In this document: positions 7,835 to 16,282 of the stretch, piece after piece
Layout: each line of letters opens with the position of its first letter
Position numbering within the stretch: the stretch's first letter is position 1
Origin: Rathayibacter sp. VKM Ac-2760
Lineage (GTDB): Bacteria; Actinomycetota; Actinomycetes; Actinomycetales; Microbacteriaceae
Assembly: GCF_009834185.1 (NCBI RefSeq)
Contig: NZ_CP047173.1
Location: 558,001 to 622,000, forward strand
Direction: 5' to 3'
Length of the DNA: 64,000 bases
Program-made: the position numbers and the translations under genes
Notes under the pieces: generated by a model
Told to the model about the DNA's origin: nothing
Seen by the model: only the letters and a program-made list of their open reading frames with translations
Databases searched by the model: none

Positions 7835-8785
7835 TCACAGGTCGTCCGGCGTCCTGTCGCGGAGCGTCCATACCGCCGCGCACACGCCGAAGAGCAGCAG
7901 CGGGCCGGCGCTGAGCGAGAGTGCGCTCGGCAGCACACCGAGATCGCCGACCGCCCGCGGCTGGAATCCGCCGTGGAACGCGAGCCAGGGAGCCGCGACG
8001 CTGGGGATGAGATTCCGTGGGTCCCACGGCCCCAAGATCGGCAGCAGGTAGTACGCGAGAGCGAAGCCGGTGAGCGAGAACGCGCGCTCCCTCGTCACCG
8101 TCGCGACGCAGAATCCCAGCGCGGCGAAGGCGACGCCGATCAGCAGGAACGCGGCGGACAGCGCGGCGATCCGGCCGGGGTCGGCGGGCGGCTCCCGCAC
8201 AGCATCGCCGAGGACGGACGGTCGCAGCTGCGCGGTGACCAGTCCGGCGAGGGAGGAGCACAGCGCGAGCGCCCCGCCGAACGTCAGGACGGCCAGGACG
8301 AGGAGGGCGGCCTTCGCGGCGAGGAAGGTGCGCACGCCGCGGACCTGCGGCCACCTCACGATGATCGACCCGCTGCGCAGATCGGTGGTCGCGGCGAACA
8401 GCCCCACGGCATAGCCGAGGAGCGGGGTCGCGAGGACCAGCGCCAGGCTGAGCGCCGTGCTGACGGCCCCAGCGGGGTCGAGCGCCGCCGAGGCCGCGAC
8501 CGCTGCCTCGAAATCGAAGCGCAGCGGATTGTCGATCTCGGTCCGTCCGTCGCCGAGCGAGGTCACGGTCAATGGCGCTGCCAGGGCCTCCTCGACGGAC
8601 TGCCCGGCCGCAGTGTGGTCGGCGGCGGTCCTCATGAAGAGCGCCGCGGTGGATTCGGCGTTGCCGCAGTCGGTCACCGCGCTCCAGGCCGCGAAGACGG
8701 CGCCGGCGAGCAGCAGGACGAGGAGCAGCCGGGAGCTGACCGCTCCTCGCAGCTCCCTTCGGATCTCACGGAGCACGGAGGTCAT
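7835..8785 (-). CDS. ABC-2-type transporter permease
   Basis: A 316-residue membrane protein, the third gene of a coupled minus-strand operon with the ATPase and the secreted protein upstream. I count six to seven hydrophobic segments: one near residue 20, an extracytoplasmic loop of about 80 residues containing one Cys, then paired segments to the C-terminus. This is the layout of ABC-2 permeases with a large first external loop. Start ATG 8785 overlaps the ATPase gene by 20 nt. The likely job is export of, or immunity against, a peptide or lipid made by the same operon. Sequence alone does not give the substrate. Confidence 0.8.
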   Translation of the reverse strand: MTSVLREIRRELRGAVSSRLLLVLLLAGAVFAAWSAVTDCGNAESTAALFMRTAADHTAAGQSVEEALAAPLTVTSLGDGRTEIDNPLRFDFEAAVAASAALDPAGAVSTALSLALVLATPLLGYAVGLFAATTDLRSGSIIVRWPQVRGVRTFLAAKAALLVLAVLTFGGALALCSSLAGLVTAQLRPSVLGDAVREPPADPGRIAALSAAFLLIGVAFAALGFCVATVTRERAFSLTGFALAYYLLPILGPWDPRNLIPSVAAPWLAFHGGFQPRAVGDLGVLPSALSLSAGPLLLFGVCAAVWTLRDRTPDDL

Positions 8786-9440
8786 GGCTCTCCGGCCGTC
8801 GGAGGAGCGGGTGGGCGGTGGTGACGTCGAGGAGAGTCCCGTCGACGAGCTCGCCGACGCAGGAGGGGAGTCCCTCGAATGCGGTGAGGTCGTGACCCGT
8901 GGCGATGACGATGCGACCCTGCTCGCAGGCCCGTCGCAGGTGGACCCGCATCTGGTGCCGGCCGGCGAGGTCGAGCCCGTTCGCGAACTCGTCGAGCAGC
9001 AGCACCGGAGCGCCCGAGGCGAGGGCGATCGAGAGCATGACCGTCTTCCGCTGGCCGGTGGACAGCCGCCCGGCGCGGGCGCGGAGGATCTCAGGCGAGA
9101 GCAGCTCCTGGACGAGCTGGTGCCGATGCCCCGCCGATTCGTTGAGCTGGTAGTCGATGTTCGCCTTGACCGACCAGCCCGGGTGCAGGCTCGAGCGGTC
9201 GAGGACCGGCGCGACATCGGCGTGGCGACCCGGCGTCGCACCCCCGTGATCCACGCGCACGGTGCCCGAGTGCCGGGTGAGCCCCAGCAGGCACCGGAAC
9301 AGCGTGGTCTTGCCGGCGCCGTTCCGCCCGAGCAGCAGCAGGAAGTCGCCGGGCGACAGGTTCAGATCGACCCCCCGCAGAACCGCGCGCCCACCGCCTC
9401 TCGTGGCGAGCCCCTCGACGCGCAGGCCCCGCTGCGTCAT
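8766..9440 (-). CDS. ABC transporter ATP-binding protein (CcmA/export type)
   Basis: A 224-residue single ABC ATPase with Walker A LLGRNGAGKTT, signature LSTGQRKTV, Walker B VLLLDEFANGLD and H-loop ATGHD. The D-loop and short length are typical of exporters that pair with ABC-2 permeases, and the signature LSTGQ is a mild variant. ATG 9440 overlaps the stop of the upstream secreted-protein gene (ATGA at 9440-9437) and the gene overlaps the permease start by 20 nt, so the three products are made together. Confidence 0.9.
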   Translation of the reverse strand: MTQRGLRVEGLATRGGGRAVLRGVDLNLSPGDFLLLLGRNGAGKTTLFRCLLGLTRHSGTVRVDHGGATPGRHADVAPVLDRSSLHPGWSVKANIDYQLNESAGHRHQLVQELLSPEILRARAGRLSTGQRKTVMLSIALASGAPVLLLDEFANGLDLAGRHQMRVHLRRACEQGRIVIATGHDLTAFEGLPSCVGELVDGTLLDVTTAHPLLRRPESHDLRAP

Positions 9441-9967
9441 CCCCAGGAGGCCGACCAGGCGCCGCCGGCACGCACCTCGGTGGTCGCGGTCGCACTGGCG
9501 TCGTAGACGTTCGCGTTGCCCCACGGCGTGGGTACTCCCGCACCCACCGTGTAGCTGCCACGCCAGGTGTGCTTCCCACGGGTGCTCAGGATCCTCGACG
9601 TCCCGTTCTGCGTGACGTTGTTCGGGAACACGGCGCCGGACTCCTGGAATCCCGAGCTCCACGAGACGGAGGAGTCGGTGGAGCCGAAGTCGACCCTCTC
9701 GTTCGCCCACATCAGGAAGCTGCCGCGGTACAGACTCGTTCGAGTCGTCGGGGCGTCATCCGTTCTCGAGGTCCTCAGCTCCGAGACGCTGGTCAGCGAG
9801 GATCCGGTCATCTTCTGCGGTGCCTCCCAGATTGCGATCGCCTCCTTCTGCGCAGCGGTCAGATCCTCCGGGGTGGGTCGGTCCGCAGCGTGAGCTGCTC
9901 CCGGCGCCAGCAGCAGCGCGCCGATCAGCGCAGTGCCTCCCGCGAGGGCGGTGATCGTCCTCTTCAT
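9437..9967 (-). CDS. Secreted protein of unknown function, first gene of an ABC-transporter operon
   Basis: A 176-residue protein with a clear Sec signal peptide (MKRTI then a hydrophobic stretch, cleavage expected after AHA at 25-27). The mature chain of about 149 residues has no cysteine. It contains an acidic helix (DLTAAQKEAIAIWEAPQ) followed by a Ser/Thr/Gly/Trp-rich beta-type region (SWSSGFQESGAVFPNN, HTWRGSYTVGAGV) ending in AGGAWSASWG. I do not recognise a family. The Trp/Gly-rich tail and the coupled ABC exporter genes recall the arrangement of lactococcin-972-type secreted bacteriocins, but the characteristic motifs of that family are not clear, so this is only a hypothesis. AGAAAGAGGACC precedes ATG 9967 as a ribosome binding site. 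Confidence 0.75.
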   Translation of the reverse strand: MKRTITALAGGTALIGALLLAPGAAHAADRPTPEDLTAAQKEAIAIWEAPQKMTGSSLTSVSELRTSRTDDAPTTRTSLYRGSFLMWANERVDFGSTDSSVSWSSGFQESGAVFPNNVTQNGTSRILSTRGKHTWRGSYTVGAGVPTPWGNANVYDASATATTEVRAGGAWSASWG

Positions 9968-10130
9968 GTCGGTCCTCTTTCTCCTCGAGGAGGGATGAAC
10001 CGATGACGGCCTCATCGGAATGACCTCCTGGGTATGGGTCATGAGTCTTGTCCTTCTCTCCCTGCCCGGCACGTGCTGGGCGCGGAACACGGGCCGGGCG
10101 GCGCGCGGCGCTCGCTCCGCCGCTTCCAGT

Positions 10131-10176
10131 CCTCGAAAGTCGCGGTAGTCGAGGGCGACCACCGCAACTTCTGAGG
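10131..10176. repeat. Family-B hairpin (GCGGTAGTCG / CGACCACCGC)
   Basis: Imperfect inverted repeat: a 21-nt left arm at 10131-10151 and a 21-nt right arm at 10156-10176 around a 4-nt loop. The arms share the core gcggtagtcg/cga(c/t)(c/t)accgcaacttctg with the hairpin at 20632-20675, and loop length and spacing are identical, so the two are members of one dispersed family. Confidence 0.75.
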
Positions 10177-10231
10177 GACGGGGACAGGGGCGGGGGCGGG
10201 GGTCTGCCGCGGCCAAGGGGGGAGATGCGGC

Positions 10232-10252
10232 TATGATGATTACTAATAGTCA
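10232..10252 (+). promoter_or_regulatory. -10 element and imperfect palindrome upstream of fic
   Basis: TATGAT at 10232-10237 is a near-consensus -10 box. It runs into an AT-rich imperfect palindrome, TGATTACTAATAGTCA, at 10237-10252. This AT-rich patch stands out from the flanking sequence and lies 19 nt before the GTG start. It could bind a repressor, or the Fic protein's own regulator; no -35 match is obvious. Confidence 0.45.
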
Positions 10253-10270
10253 TCGAGGCGGGGAGGGTTC

Positions 10271-11407
10271 GTGTACGTCGCCCCTGATCTGAACGACGAG
10301 GAGTTGGAGGTCCGCGCCCGGATCCAGGAGCTGAGCGACTCGCTGAGGTACCAGGTGCGGCAGGGCAACCGGTGGACGGCGTCGCTGCGGCGCATGACGT
10401 TCGCGCGGAACGTGCAGGGATCGAACAGCATCGAGGGCATCCACGCCAGCGTCGACGACGTGGCGGCGATCGCGCAGGGCGAGAGCCCGGTCGACGTCGA
10501 CGACGAGACCGAGCGCGCCCTCACGGGCTACCAGCTGGCGATGACCTATGTGCTCCAGCTCGCGCAGGACCCGGTCGTGGTCGACCCCACCCTGATCCGC
10601 AGCCTGCACTACATGGTGACGTCCTACGACCTCTCGCAGCGACCGGGTCGCTACCGGACCGGACCCGTCTTCGTGCAGCAGGAGATCACGGGGGACATCG
10701 TCCACGAGGGAGCCGACGCCGATGCCGTCCCGGCCCTGATGGAGGAGCTGGCCGACACGATCGTCGTGACCGGCGACCACCTCGTCGACGCGGCGATGGC
10801 GCATCTCAACTTCGTGCTCGTGCACCCCTTCAAGGACGGCAACGGGCGCATGGCCCGCGTGCTGCAGTCCCTCGTCCTCGCCGCGGACGACGACGTCTCG
10901 CCCGTCTTCCTCTCGATCGAGGAGTACCTGGGCCGCCGTACGCAGGCCTACTACGACGTCCTCGCGCAGGTGGGCCGGGGCGCCTGGGATCCTGACTCGG
11001 CGACGCCCGAGAGCGTGCGCCCCTGGATCCGCTTCGTCCTCACCGCCCACCTCAACCAGGCCCGGGAGCGCGCCGCGCGCATCACCGCCGCCAGCGACGC
11101 CTCGACCGCCCTCAGCGAGCTGCTGCGAGCCGCGGGTGTCGACGACCGGGCCCTGGATCCGCTGTTCGACGCGCTCTTCGGGGCGACCGTCAGCCGCGGC
11201 CGCTACATCGCCTCCCTGGCGGAGGCGGGAACGCCGATCAGTCCCCAGACCGCCACGCGCGATCTGGCGACGCTCGCGCAGGCGGGACTCCTCGCGACGA
11301 GCGGCGAGAAGCGCGGCCGCGTCTACACCGCGGCCGACCCGCTCCTCCGCCTCCGCCGCGAGGTCGGCCTCGGCCGGGCCTGGCGGGACGTCGACCCGTT
11401 CGCGTAG
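10271..11407 (+). CDS. fic: Fic-family protein with N-terminal inhibitory motif
   Basis: A 378-residue Fic/DOC protein that probably transfers AMP to a protein hydroxyl. The catalytic loop HPFKDGNGR is intact at residues 185-193. An inhibitory motif of the [S/T]xxxE[G/N] form, SNSIEG, lies at residues 51-56, which places it in class II, where the inhibitory helix precedes the Fic core and its Glu (Glu55) blocks productive ATP binding. The C-terminal about 100 residues have a winged-helix look (ISPQTATRDLATLAQAGLL), as in many Fic-HTH proteins that regulate their own transcription. GTG 10271 has GGCGGGGAGGG upstream. There is no adjacent antitoxin gene, in line with built-in inhibition. Confidence 0.92.
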   Translation: MYVAPDLNDEELEVRARIQELSDSLRYQVRQGNRWTASLRRMTFARNVQGSNSIEGIHASVDDVAAIAQGESPVDVDDETERALTGYQLAMTYVLQLAQDPVVVDPTLIRSLHYMVTSYDLSQRPGRYRTGPVFVQQEITGDIVHEGADADAVPALMEELADTIVVTGDHLVDAAMAHLNFVLVHPFKDGNGRMARVLQSLVLAADDDVSPVFLSIEEYLGRRTQAYYDVLAQVGRGAWDPDSATPESVRPWIRFVLTAHLNQARERAARITAASDASTALSELLRAAGVDDRALDPLFDALFGATVSRGRYIASLAEAGTPISPQTATRDLATLAQAGLLATSGEKRGRVYTAADPLLRLRREVGLGRAWRDVDPFA

Positions 11408-11825
11408 CCGGGCAGGACGGGGACGACCTGCTCGCCGAGCAGTCGATGGTCGGTGACAGCCGTGCTCGAGAAGGGGGATCTCGATACGCGCCCTGCGGGC
11501 GCTGCTCGATCAGCATGCTGTGGTCGCTCAGCTGCTGGTCGATCGGCATGCTGGGGCCGCCGTGCTGCCGTGGGGCACGGCGGGCCGGCCATGCTGGTCG
11601 AGCAGCGGCGCAGCCGCGTATCGAGACCCGGCGTGGTCTGCTGGGTGGATCTCGATACGCCCGCGGAGCGGGCTACTCGATCAGCATGACGCTGCCGCTC
11701 GACCGCTCCGCCGCTGCAGCGCACCGAGCTGCCTCGACGGATCGAGGCTACGAATATCCACCCGAATCCAAGAAAAACGTTAGACAGGCTTAGAAAGTCT
11801 TAGACGACCTGGTCGCGCGGACGGC
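11408..11825. repeat. 418-nt intergenic cluster of the GTATCGAGACC palindrome family
   Basis: Contains copies at 11476-11516 (minus orientation), 11592-11629 (plus, stem GCGGCG/CAGCCGC type) and 11644-11687 (minus), with a truncated TGCTGGTCGAT fragment near 11530. The AT-richer stretch 11750-11800 (ccaagaaaaacgttagac, then cttagaaagtcttagac) has a short direct repeat, cttaga. No coding signal. Confidence 0.75.
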
Positions 11826-12689
11826 TCAGCGGCCGGCGCGGCCGAACTCCACGAGCTTCGCGAAGAGGTCCTCGAGGAGCCAGCGGGTGTCGAAGGAGTC
11901 GCAGACGCGGATCGAGTGCGGGCCGACGCCGGGCTGCAGGTCGCCGGCGGGGGTGAAGCGCGGGGCGGGGACCTCGCGCCAGCGGCCGCCTGCCGGGTTC
12001 ATCACGGCGCCGATCGCGGGGCTGTCGCCGAGGGAGCGGAAGTCGAGCGGGCCGTAGGGGATCGTCGCGTTGAAGGCGATCAGCTGGTCGACGAGGTAGT
12101 CGCCGAGCGGGCTGGTGCCGCCGAGGCGCGTGCGCAGCTCGGCGTGGCCGACGCCGACCATCGTGTAGACCGGCATCGGGATCTGCCAGACGGCGACTCC
12201 CGACTCCAGCACGGCGTTCGCGGCGGCGACGTCGTTGATCAGGTTGAACTCCGGATGGTACGCGGCGACCCCCTCGTAGGGCGGGCCGCCCACCCAGACG
12301 ACCACGACGTCGCGCTCGGCGATCGACGGCTCGGCGAGCAGCGCCGCGGCGACGTCGGTCAGCGGGCCGAGCACGGCGATCCAGAGCCGGCCCTCGCCGT
12401 GCAGCGCCTCCTCGACGATGACGCGCGAGCCCTCGGAGTCCGCCGACGCAGAGCCGTCCAGCGCCGACTCGGAACCGTCCACGACCCGCACGTCGGCCCC
12501 GGCGAGCGCCACCACGCGATCGATCTCCGCCCGAGACTCCCGCAGGCTCCCCGCCCGGCCGAAGTGCGCCGCCACGAGCGCCCGCACGTCGAGCGTCCCG
12601 CTCAGCAGCGCCTGCACGATCGCGAACTGGTCGTCCGCCTCGTTCGCGGCGTCGGTGCTGACGATCAGCCGGTGCGGCGCCGCGCTCAC
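11826..12689 (-). CDS. Nucleoside-hydrolase-like protein
   Basis: A 287-residue protein of the inosine/uridine-preferring nucleoside hydrolase fold. The N-terminal motif IVSTDAANEADDQFA corresponds to the calcium-binding DTDxxxDD loop, with the usual first Asp replaced by Ser. Later it has AVLGPLTDVAAALL and EFNLINDVAAAN, which matches the EFN-x-x-x-D substrate and metal segment. The enzyme class cleaves N-ribosyl bonds, but the altered loop and a genomic context of glycoside uptake leave the substrate open. GTG 12689 overlaps the stop of the LacI gene (GTGA), so regulator and hydrolase are translated together. Confidence 0.8.
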   Translation of the reverse strand: MSAAPHRLIVSTDAANEADDQFAIVQALLSGTLDVRALVAAHFGRAGSLRESRAEIDRVVALAGADVRVVDGSESALDGSASADSEGSRVIVEEALHGEGRLWIAVLGPLTDVAAALLAEPSIAERDVVVVWVGGPPYEGVAAYHPEFNLINDVAAANAVLESGVAVWQIPMPVYTMVGVGHAELRTRLGGTSPLGDYLVDQLIAFNATIPYGPLDFRSLGDSPAIGAVMNPAGGRWREVPAPRFTPAGDLQPGVGPHSIRVCDSFDTRWLLEDLFAKLVEFGRAGR

Positions 12690-13687
12690 GCCGACTCCCG
12701 CTGCACGAGCGTCGTCGCCAGGATCGGCTGCCGGTCGACCTCGCGGCCCGCCACCACGGCCACCACGGTCTCCGCGGCGACGCGCCCCATCTCCTCCAGC
12801 GGCTGCCGGATCGTGGTCAGCGTCGGATCCGAGGTGGTCGCGATGACCACGTCGTCGAAGCCGACCACCGAGATGTCGGCGGGCACGCGCCGGCCCGAGG
12901 CCTGCAGCACGCGGATCGCGCCGTTGGCCATCAGATCGGAGGAGGCGAAGACGCCGTCGAGGTCGGGGTGGCGCTGCAGCAGCCGCGCCATCGCGGCCGA
13001 GCCGCTCTCGAGGGTGAACTCGCCGTGCACGATCGGGCTGTGGTCGATGCCCAGCTCGGTGAGCTCGTCGCGCCAGCCGCGGATGCGGTCGCGGGCGGGC
13101 TCCATGTCGTGCGGGCCGGCGATGATCCCGAGCCGCCGCCGCCCGGAGTCGGCGAGCGCGCGGGCGGCGAGCCGGCCGCCGCCGTAGTTGTCGGAGTCGA
13201 TCACGATCGCGTCCTCGGCCAGGGCGACCCGCGGCCGGCCGACCCAGGCGATCGGCACGGGGGAGTCGGCGAGCGCCTGCGCCAGGTGGGTGATCTCGTG
13301 CTGGAGGATCACGATCGCTCCGTCGACCGCGCGCGAGCGCAGGAACTTGGGGATCCGGTCGCCGTCGTCGTGGTCGGCCGGCAGCAGCACGGGCTGCACC
13401 TCGGCGGCGTAGAGGCCCTTCGCCGCGCCCTTGAGCACCGAGGTGAAGAACGTGCCGGTGAGGCTGTCGAGCTCGTTGAAGGCGACGATCAGCGCGATCG
13501 CGCCGGAGCGGCCGCCGCGGAGCATCCGCGCGGCGCTGTTGGCCTCGTAGCCGAGCTGCTTGGCGGCGTGCTCGACGGCGGCCGACATCCGGACGTCGAC
13601 GTTCGTGCCCCCCGCGAGGACCCGGGCGGCGGTGGCGCGGGAGACCCCCGCGGCCTGTGCGACGTCCACGAGCGTGGGTCGGGTCAT
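12686..13687 (-). CDS. LacI-family transcriptional regulator
   Basis: 333 residues. An N-terminal LacI helix-turn-helix (TLVDVAQAAGVSRATAARVLAG) is followed by the hinge helix AARMLRGGRSGAIALIV and a periplasmic-binding-type effector domain ending in SVVGFDDVVIATTSDPTLTTIRQP. It is divergent from the ABC importer/GH3 operon starting at 13969 and co-translated with the nucleoside-hydrolase-like gene, so it most likely represses the importer operon in the absence of sugar and also controls itself. The 281-nt divergent region contains the candidate operator and promoter listed separately. Confidence 0.92.
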   Translation of the reverse strand: MTRPTLVDVAQAAGVSRATAARVLAGGTNVDVRMSAAVEHAAKQLGYEANSAARMLRGGRSGAIALIVAFNELDSLTGTFFTSVLKGAAKGLYAAEVQPVLLPADHDDGDRIPKFLRSRAVDGAIVILQHEITHLAQALADSPVPIAWVGRPRVALAEDAIVIDSDNYGGGRLAARALADSGRRRLGIIAGPHDMEPARDRIRGWRDELTELGIDHSPIVHGEFTLESGSAAMARLLQRHPDLDGVFASSDLMANGAIRVLQASGRRVPADISVVGFDDVVIATTSDPTLTTIRQPLEEMGRVAAETVVAVVAGREVDRQPILATTLVQRESA

Positions 13688-13818
13688 GGCTGCATCCTTC
13701 TGAGCGAGGAGGGGAGCGGACCGGGGCGCCGGGTGCTCGATCTCCAGATTCCCACGGGAACCGCTCCCCGGGGGGAGAGACGGTCGCGATTTGCGAAAGT
13801 TCTTGCCAATCCTAGGGG

Positions 13819-13889
13819 AGATCGATATCTCACGCTGCGGTAACGACTCCGTGATCGCGCTTGCACGAGGGAGAAAGGCGGGCTACCTT
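13819..13889 (+). promoter_or_regulatory. Candidate operator and promoter of the sugar importer operon
   Basis: The palindrome GAGATCGATATCTC (13819-13832) has perfect 5-bp arms. Downstream, TTGCAC (13861-13866) and TACCTT (13884-13889) are 17 nt apart, fitting a sigma70-type promoter that would start transcription near 13896, about 70 nt before the GTG start of the binding protein. A similar GAGATCGATCTC occurs at 26809-26820 ahead of the GH127 gene. Confidence 0.5.
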
Positions 13890-13968
13890 GGCGTCCAAGA
13901 GATCGTTCTCTGCCCCACCGAGTCTCCTTTCGAGAGACCCCGCGAATCCCCGACGAAGAGGAACAATC

Positions 13969-15243
13969 GTGAACAGAAGACTGACGGCCGTCGCCGCAGC
14001 CGCCGCCGCCGTGGCCCTCGCCCTCACCGGATGCTCATCCGGAAGCGGCGGCGGCGCGTCCGACGACCCGAACGCCGAGGCGACCTTCTGGTCCTTCACC
14101 GGCATCAACGCCAAGGACAGCGTCGACGAGTATCTGGCGAAGATGCCCGATGCGAAGATCAAGCTCTCCGAGGTCGGCAGCACCACCGAGACCGCGACCG
14201 CCCTCACCGCGGCGCTGGCCGGCGGCAAGGTCCCCGACCTGGTGATGATCCAGAACGACGACCTGCCCCAGTTCGTCGCCAACAGCTCGAACTTCCTCGA
14301 CCTGCGCACCCTCGGCGGCGACGACGTCTCCTCCGCGTACCTGCCGTGGGCCGCCTCCGCCGCGACCGCCGACGACGGCTCCGTCGTGGGCGTGCCCACC
14401 GACGTGGGCGGACTCGGCTTCGCCTACCGCGCCGACCTCTTCGAGGCCGCCGGTCTGCCGACCGACCCGGCCGAGGTCGCCGAGATGTGGAAGGACTGGC
14501 CGTCCTTCATCGCGATGGGCGAGAAGTACACCGAGGCGACCGGCAAGCCGTTCGTCGACAACATCGAGACCAGCGTCTTCTTCTCCACCGTCAACCAGGT
14601 GTCGGAGAAGTACTACTCGCCCGACGGCGAGCTCGTCTACGACACCAACCCGCAGGTCGAGGACGCCTTCCAGGTCGCCGTGGACACCAAGGACGCCGGC
14701 ATCAGCGCCGGCATCGCCGCCTGGTCCTCGGGCTGGGCCCCCGGCCGCGCCAACGGCGCCTTCGCCGTGACCATCGCGCCGTCGTGGATCCTCGCGGGCA
14801 TCAAGACCGACGCCCCCGACACCGCGGGCAACTGGCGCATCACCAGCGTCCCCGGCGTCGGCGGCAACTGGGGCGGGAGCGTCATCGCCATCCCGGCCCG
14901 CGCCGAGCACCCCGAGGCCGCCTGGCAGTACATCAAGACCATGATGTCCGCCGAGGGCCAGACCGACCACTTCGAGGCCTCGGGCACCCTGCCCGCCGCC
15001 ACCGACGCCGTCTCGAGCGACGCGGTCCGCAACTACACCGACCCGTTCTTCGGCGACTCGAAGATCGGCGAGGTCATGGCCACCTCGGTCGAGCAGTTCC
15101 CCTCCTTCTACAACGGCCCGGACACGACGCCGATCAACGGCGCCCTGCTGAACACCCTCGTCGAGCTGGAGGCGGGCAACGTCACCTCCGACAAGGCGTG
15201 GTCGACCGCCCTCGACACGGCCAAGCAGGCCATCGGCGGCTGA
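13969..15243 (+). CDS. Extracellular solute-binding lipoprotein (family 1, carbohydrate)
   Basis: A 424-residue sugar-binding lipoprotein. The signal peptide ends in the lipobox LTGC (Cys21) followed by a SSGSGGG linker. The mature part has the family-1 solute-binding pattern: ETATALTAALAGGKVPDLVMIQNDDL near residue 80, VPTDVGGLGFAYRADLFEAAGLP near 150 and the terminal ELEAGNVTSDKAW segment that includes the usual family motif. GTG 13969 is preceded by GAAGAGGAAC; upstream in-frame codons lie inside the promoter region. It heads an operon with two MalF/MalG-type permeases and a GH3 enzyme, so the ligand is probably an oligosaccharide cut by that enzyme after uptake. Confidence 0.92.
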   Translation: MNRRLTAVAAAAAAVALALTGCSSGSGGGASDDPNAEATFWSFTGINAKDSVDEYLAKMPDAKIKLSEVGSTTETATALTAALAGGKVPDLVMIQNDDLPQFVANSSNFLDLRTLGGDDVSSAYLPWAASAATADDGSVVGVPTDVGGLGFAYRADLFEAAGLPTDPAEVAEMWKDWPSFIAMGEKYTEATGKPFVDNIETSVFFSTVNQVSEKYYSPDGELVYDTNPQVEDAFQVAVDTKDAGISAGIAAWSSGWAPGRANGAFAVTIAPSWILAGIKTDAPDTAGNWRITSVPGVGGNWGGSVIAIPARAEHPEAAWQYIKTMMSAEGQTDHFEASGTLPAATDAVSSDAVRNYTDPFFGDSKIGEVMATSVEQFPSFYNGPDTTPINGALLNTLVELEAGNVTSDKAWSTALDTAKQAIGG

Positions 15244-15259
15244 TCGCCCCACCACCCGA

Positions 15260-15288
15260 GCGGCCCGGCGCCTCGCGCGCCGGGCCGC
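15260..15288 (+). terminator. Intercistronic hairpin between binding protein and permease
   Basis: A perfect 12-bp stem, gcggcccggcgc (15260-15271) and gcgccgggccgc (15277-15288), with a 5-nt loop, 17 nt after the stop codon. Without a T-tract in this position it is best read as a partial terminator or RNA-stabilising element that keeps binding-protein mRNA in excess over permease mRNA, a known pattern in sugar ABC operons. Confidence 0.65.
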
Positions 15289-15310
15289 CCCTTCGACGGA
15301 GGTAACCCAC

Positions 15311-16282
15311 GTGTCAACGGCGACAGTCGTACGTCCCCCCAAGCAGCGCAAGCAGCCCAGCGTTCCCGTGCAGAAGGCCGCGCGCATCCGCAACTCCCTC
15401 TCGGAGCGGATCGCCCCCTACGCGTACGTCGCTCCCTTCTTCATCATCTTCATCGTCTTCGGGCTCTTCCCGCTGCTCTTCACGTTCTACGTCTCGCTCT
15501 TCGACTGGAACCCGATCGGCGAGCAGACCTTCGTCGGCCTCGCGAACTTCCAGCAGCTCTTCGCGGACAGCCGGTTCTGGAACGCCCTGGTCAACACCTT
15601 CGGCATCTTCATCATCTCGACGGTGCCGCAGCTGCTCTTCGCGCTCTTCCTGGCGCACCTGCTCAACCATGCGCGACTGCGCTGGGCGAACTTCTGGCGC
15701 ATGGCGCTGCTGGTGCCCTACATCACCTCCGTCGCGGCGACCGCGATCGTCTTCGCGCAGATCTTCGACAAGAACTTCGGCCTGATCAACTGGTTCCTCG
15801 GCATCTTCGGACTGCCCTCGATCAACTTCCTCGCCACCAACTACGGCTCCTGGATCGTCATCTCGACGATGGTGTTCTGGCGCTGGTTCGGCTACAACAC
15901 GCTCCTCTATCTGGCGGGGCTCCAGTCGCTCCCGCGCGAGATGTTCGAGGCCGCCTCGGTCGACGGCGCCTCCAGCTGGCAGCAGTTCCGCCACCTCACC
16001 ATTCCGGCGCTGCGCCCGATCATCGTCTTCACCGTGATCATGTCGACCATCGGCGGTCTGCAGATCTTCACGGAGGCGCTCCTGGTGGCTCCCGAATCGG
16101 GCCTCACCTGCGGCGCCGGCCGGCAGTGCCAGACGCTCGCGCTGTTCCTCTACGAGCAGGGCTTCGGCCAGTTCAAGTTCGGCTACGGCTCCGCGATCGG
16201 CGTCGTGCTGTTCGTGATCGTCGTCGTCGTCTCGCTGCTCAACTTCTACCTGTCCACCCGCACCCGGAAGGCGGCCGTCTGA
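15311..16282 (+). CDS. Carbohydrate ABC transporter permease (MalF/UgpA type)
   Basis: 323 residues with six predicted membrane segments. The first (YVAPFFIIFIVFGLFPLLF) is near residue 40. The cytoplasmic EAA loop reads EAASVDGASSWQQFRHLTIPAL near residue 215, where the permease contacts the ATPase. GTG 15311 has GGAGGTAA upstream. It pairs with the next gene, whose ATG overlaps this stop (TGATG at 16280-16284). No ATPase gene is present in the operon. Confidence 0.93.
   Translation: MSTATVVRPPKQRKQPSVPVQKAARIRNSLSERIAPYAYVAPFFIIFIVFGLFPLLFTFYVSLFDWNPIGEQTFVGLANFQQLFADSRFWNALVNTFGIFIISTVPQLLFALFLAHLLNHARLRWANFWRMALLVPYITSVAATAIVFAQIFDKNFGLINWFLGIFGLPSINFLATNYGSWIVISTMVFWRWFGYNTLLYLAGLQSLPREMFEAASVDGASSWQQFRHLTIPALRPIIVFTVIMSTIGGLQIFTEALLVAPESGLTCGAGRQCQTLALFLYEQGFGQFKFGYGSAIGVVLFVIVVVVSLLNFYLSTRTRKAAV

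Larger units (their letters stand above)
9968..10270. other. 303-nt intergenic region between divergent genes
   Basis: The gap contains the leader of the secreted-protein operon on the minus strand, a long hairpin at 10131-10176 and the Fic promoter at 10232-10252. I find no convincing small gene. Confidence 0.6.

Noticed and set aside
9437..9967. Firm call as lactococcin-972-family bacteriocin
   Set aside because: Gene order and Trp/Gly-rich tail are suggestive, but the conserved motifs of that family are not evident, so it stays a hypothesis in the findings.
11446..11793. Small open frames in the gap after fic
   Set aside because: They run through palindrome copies and read the repeat itself (SRYAPCGRCSI); no ribosome binding site.
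13791..15305. 504-codon plus-strand frame over the binding-protein gene
   Set aside because: Arg-rich shadow frame. The real gene is in another frame with a lipoprotein signal and solute-binding motifs.
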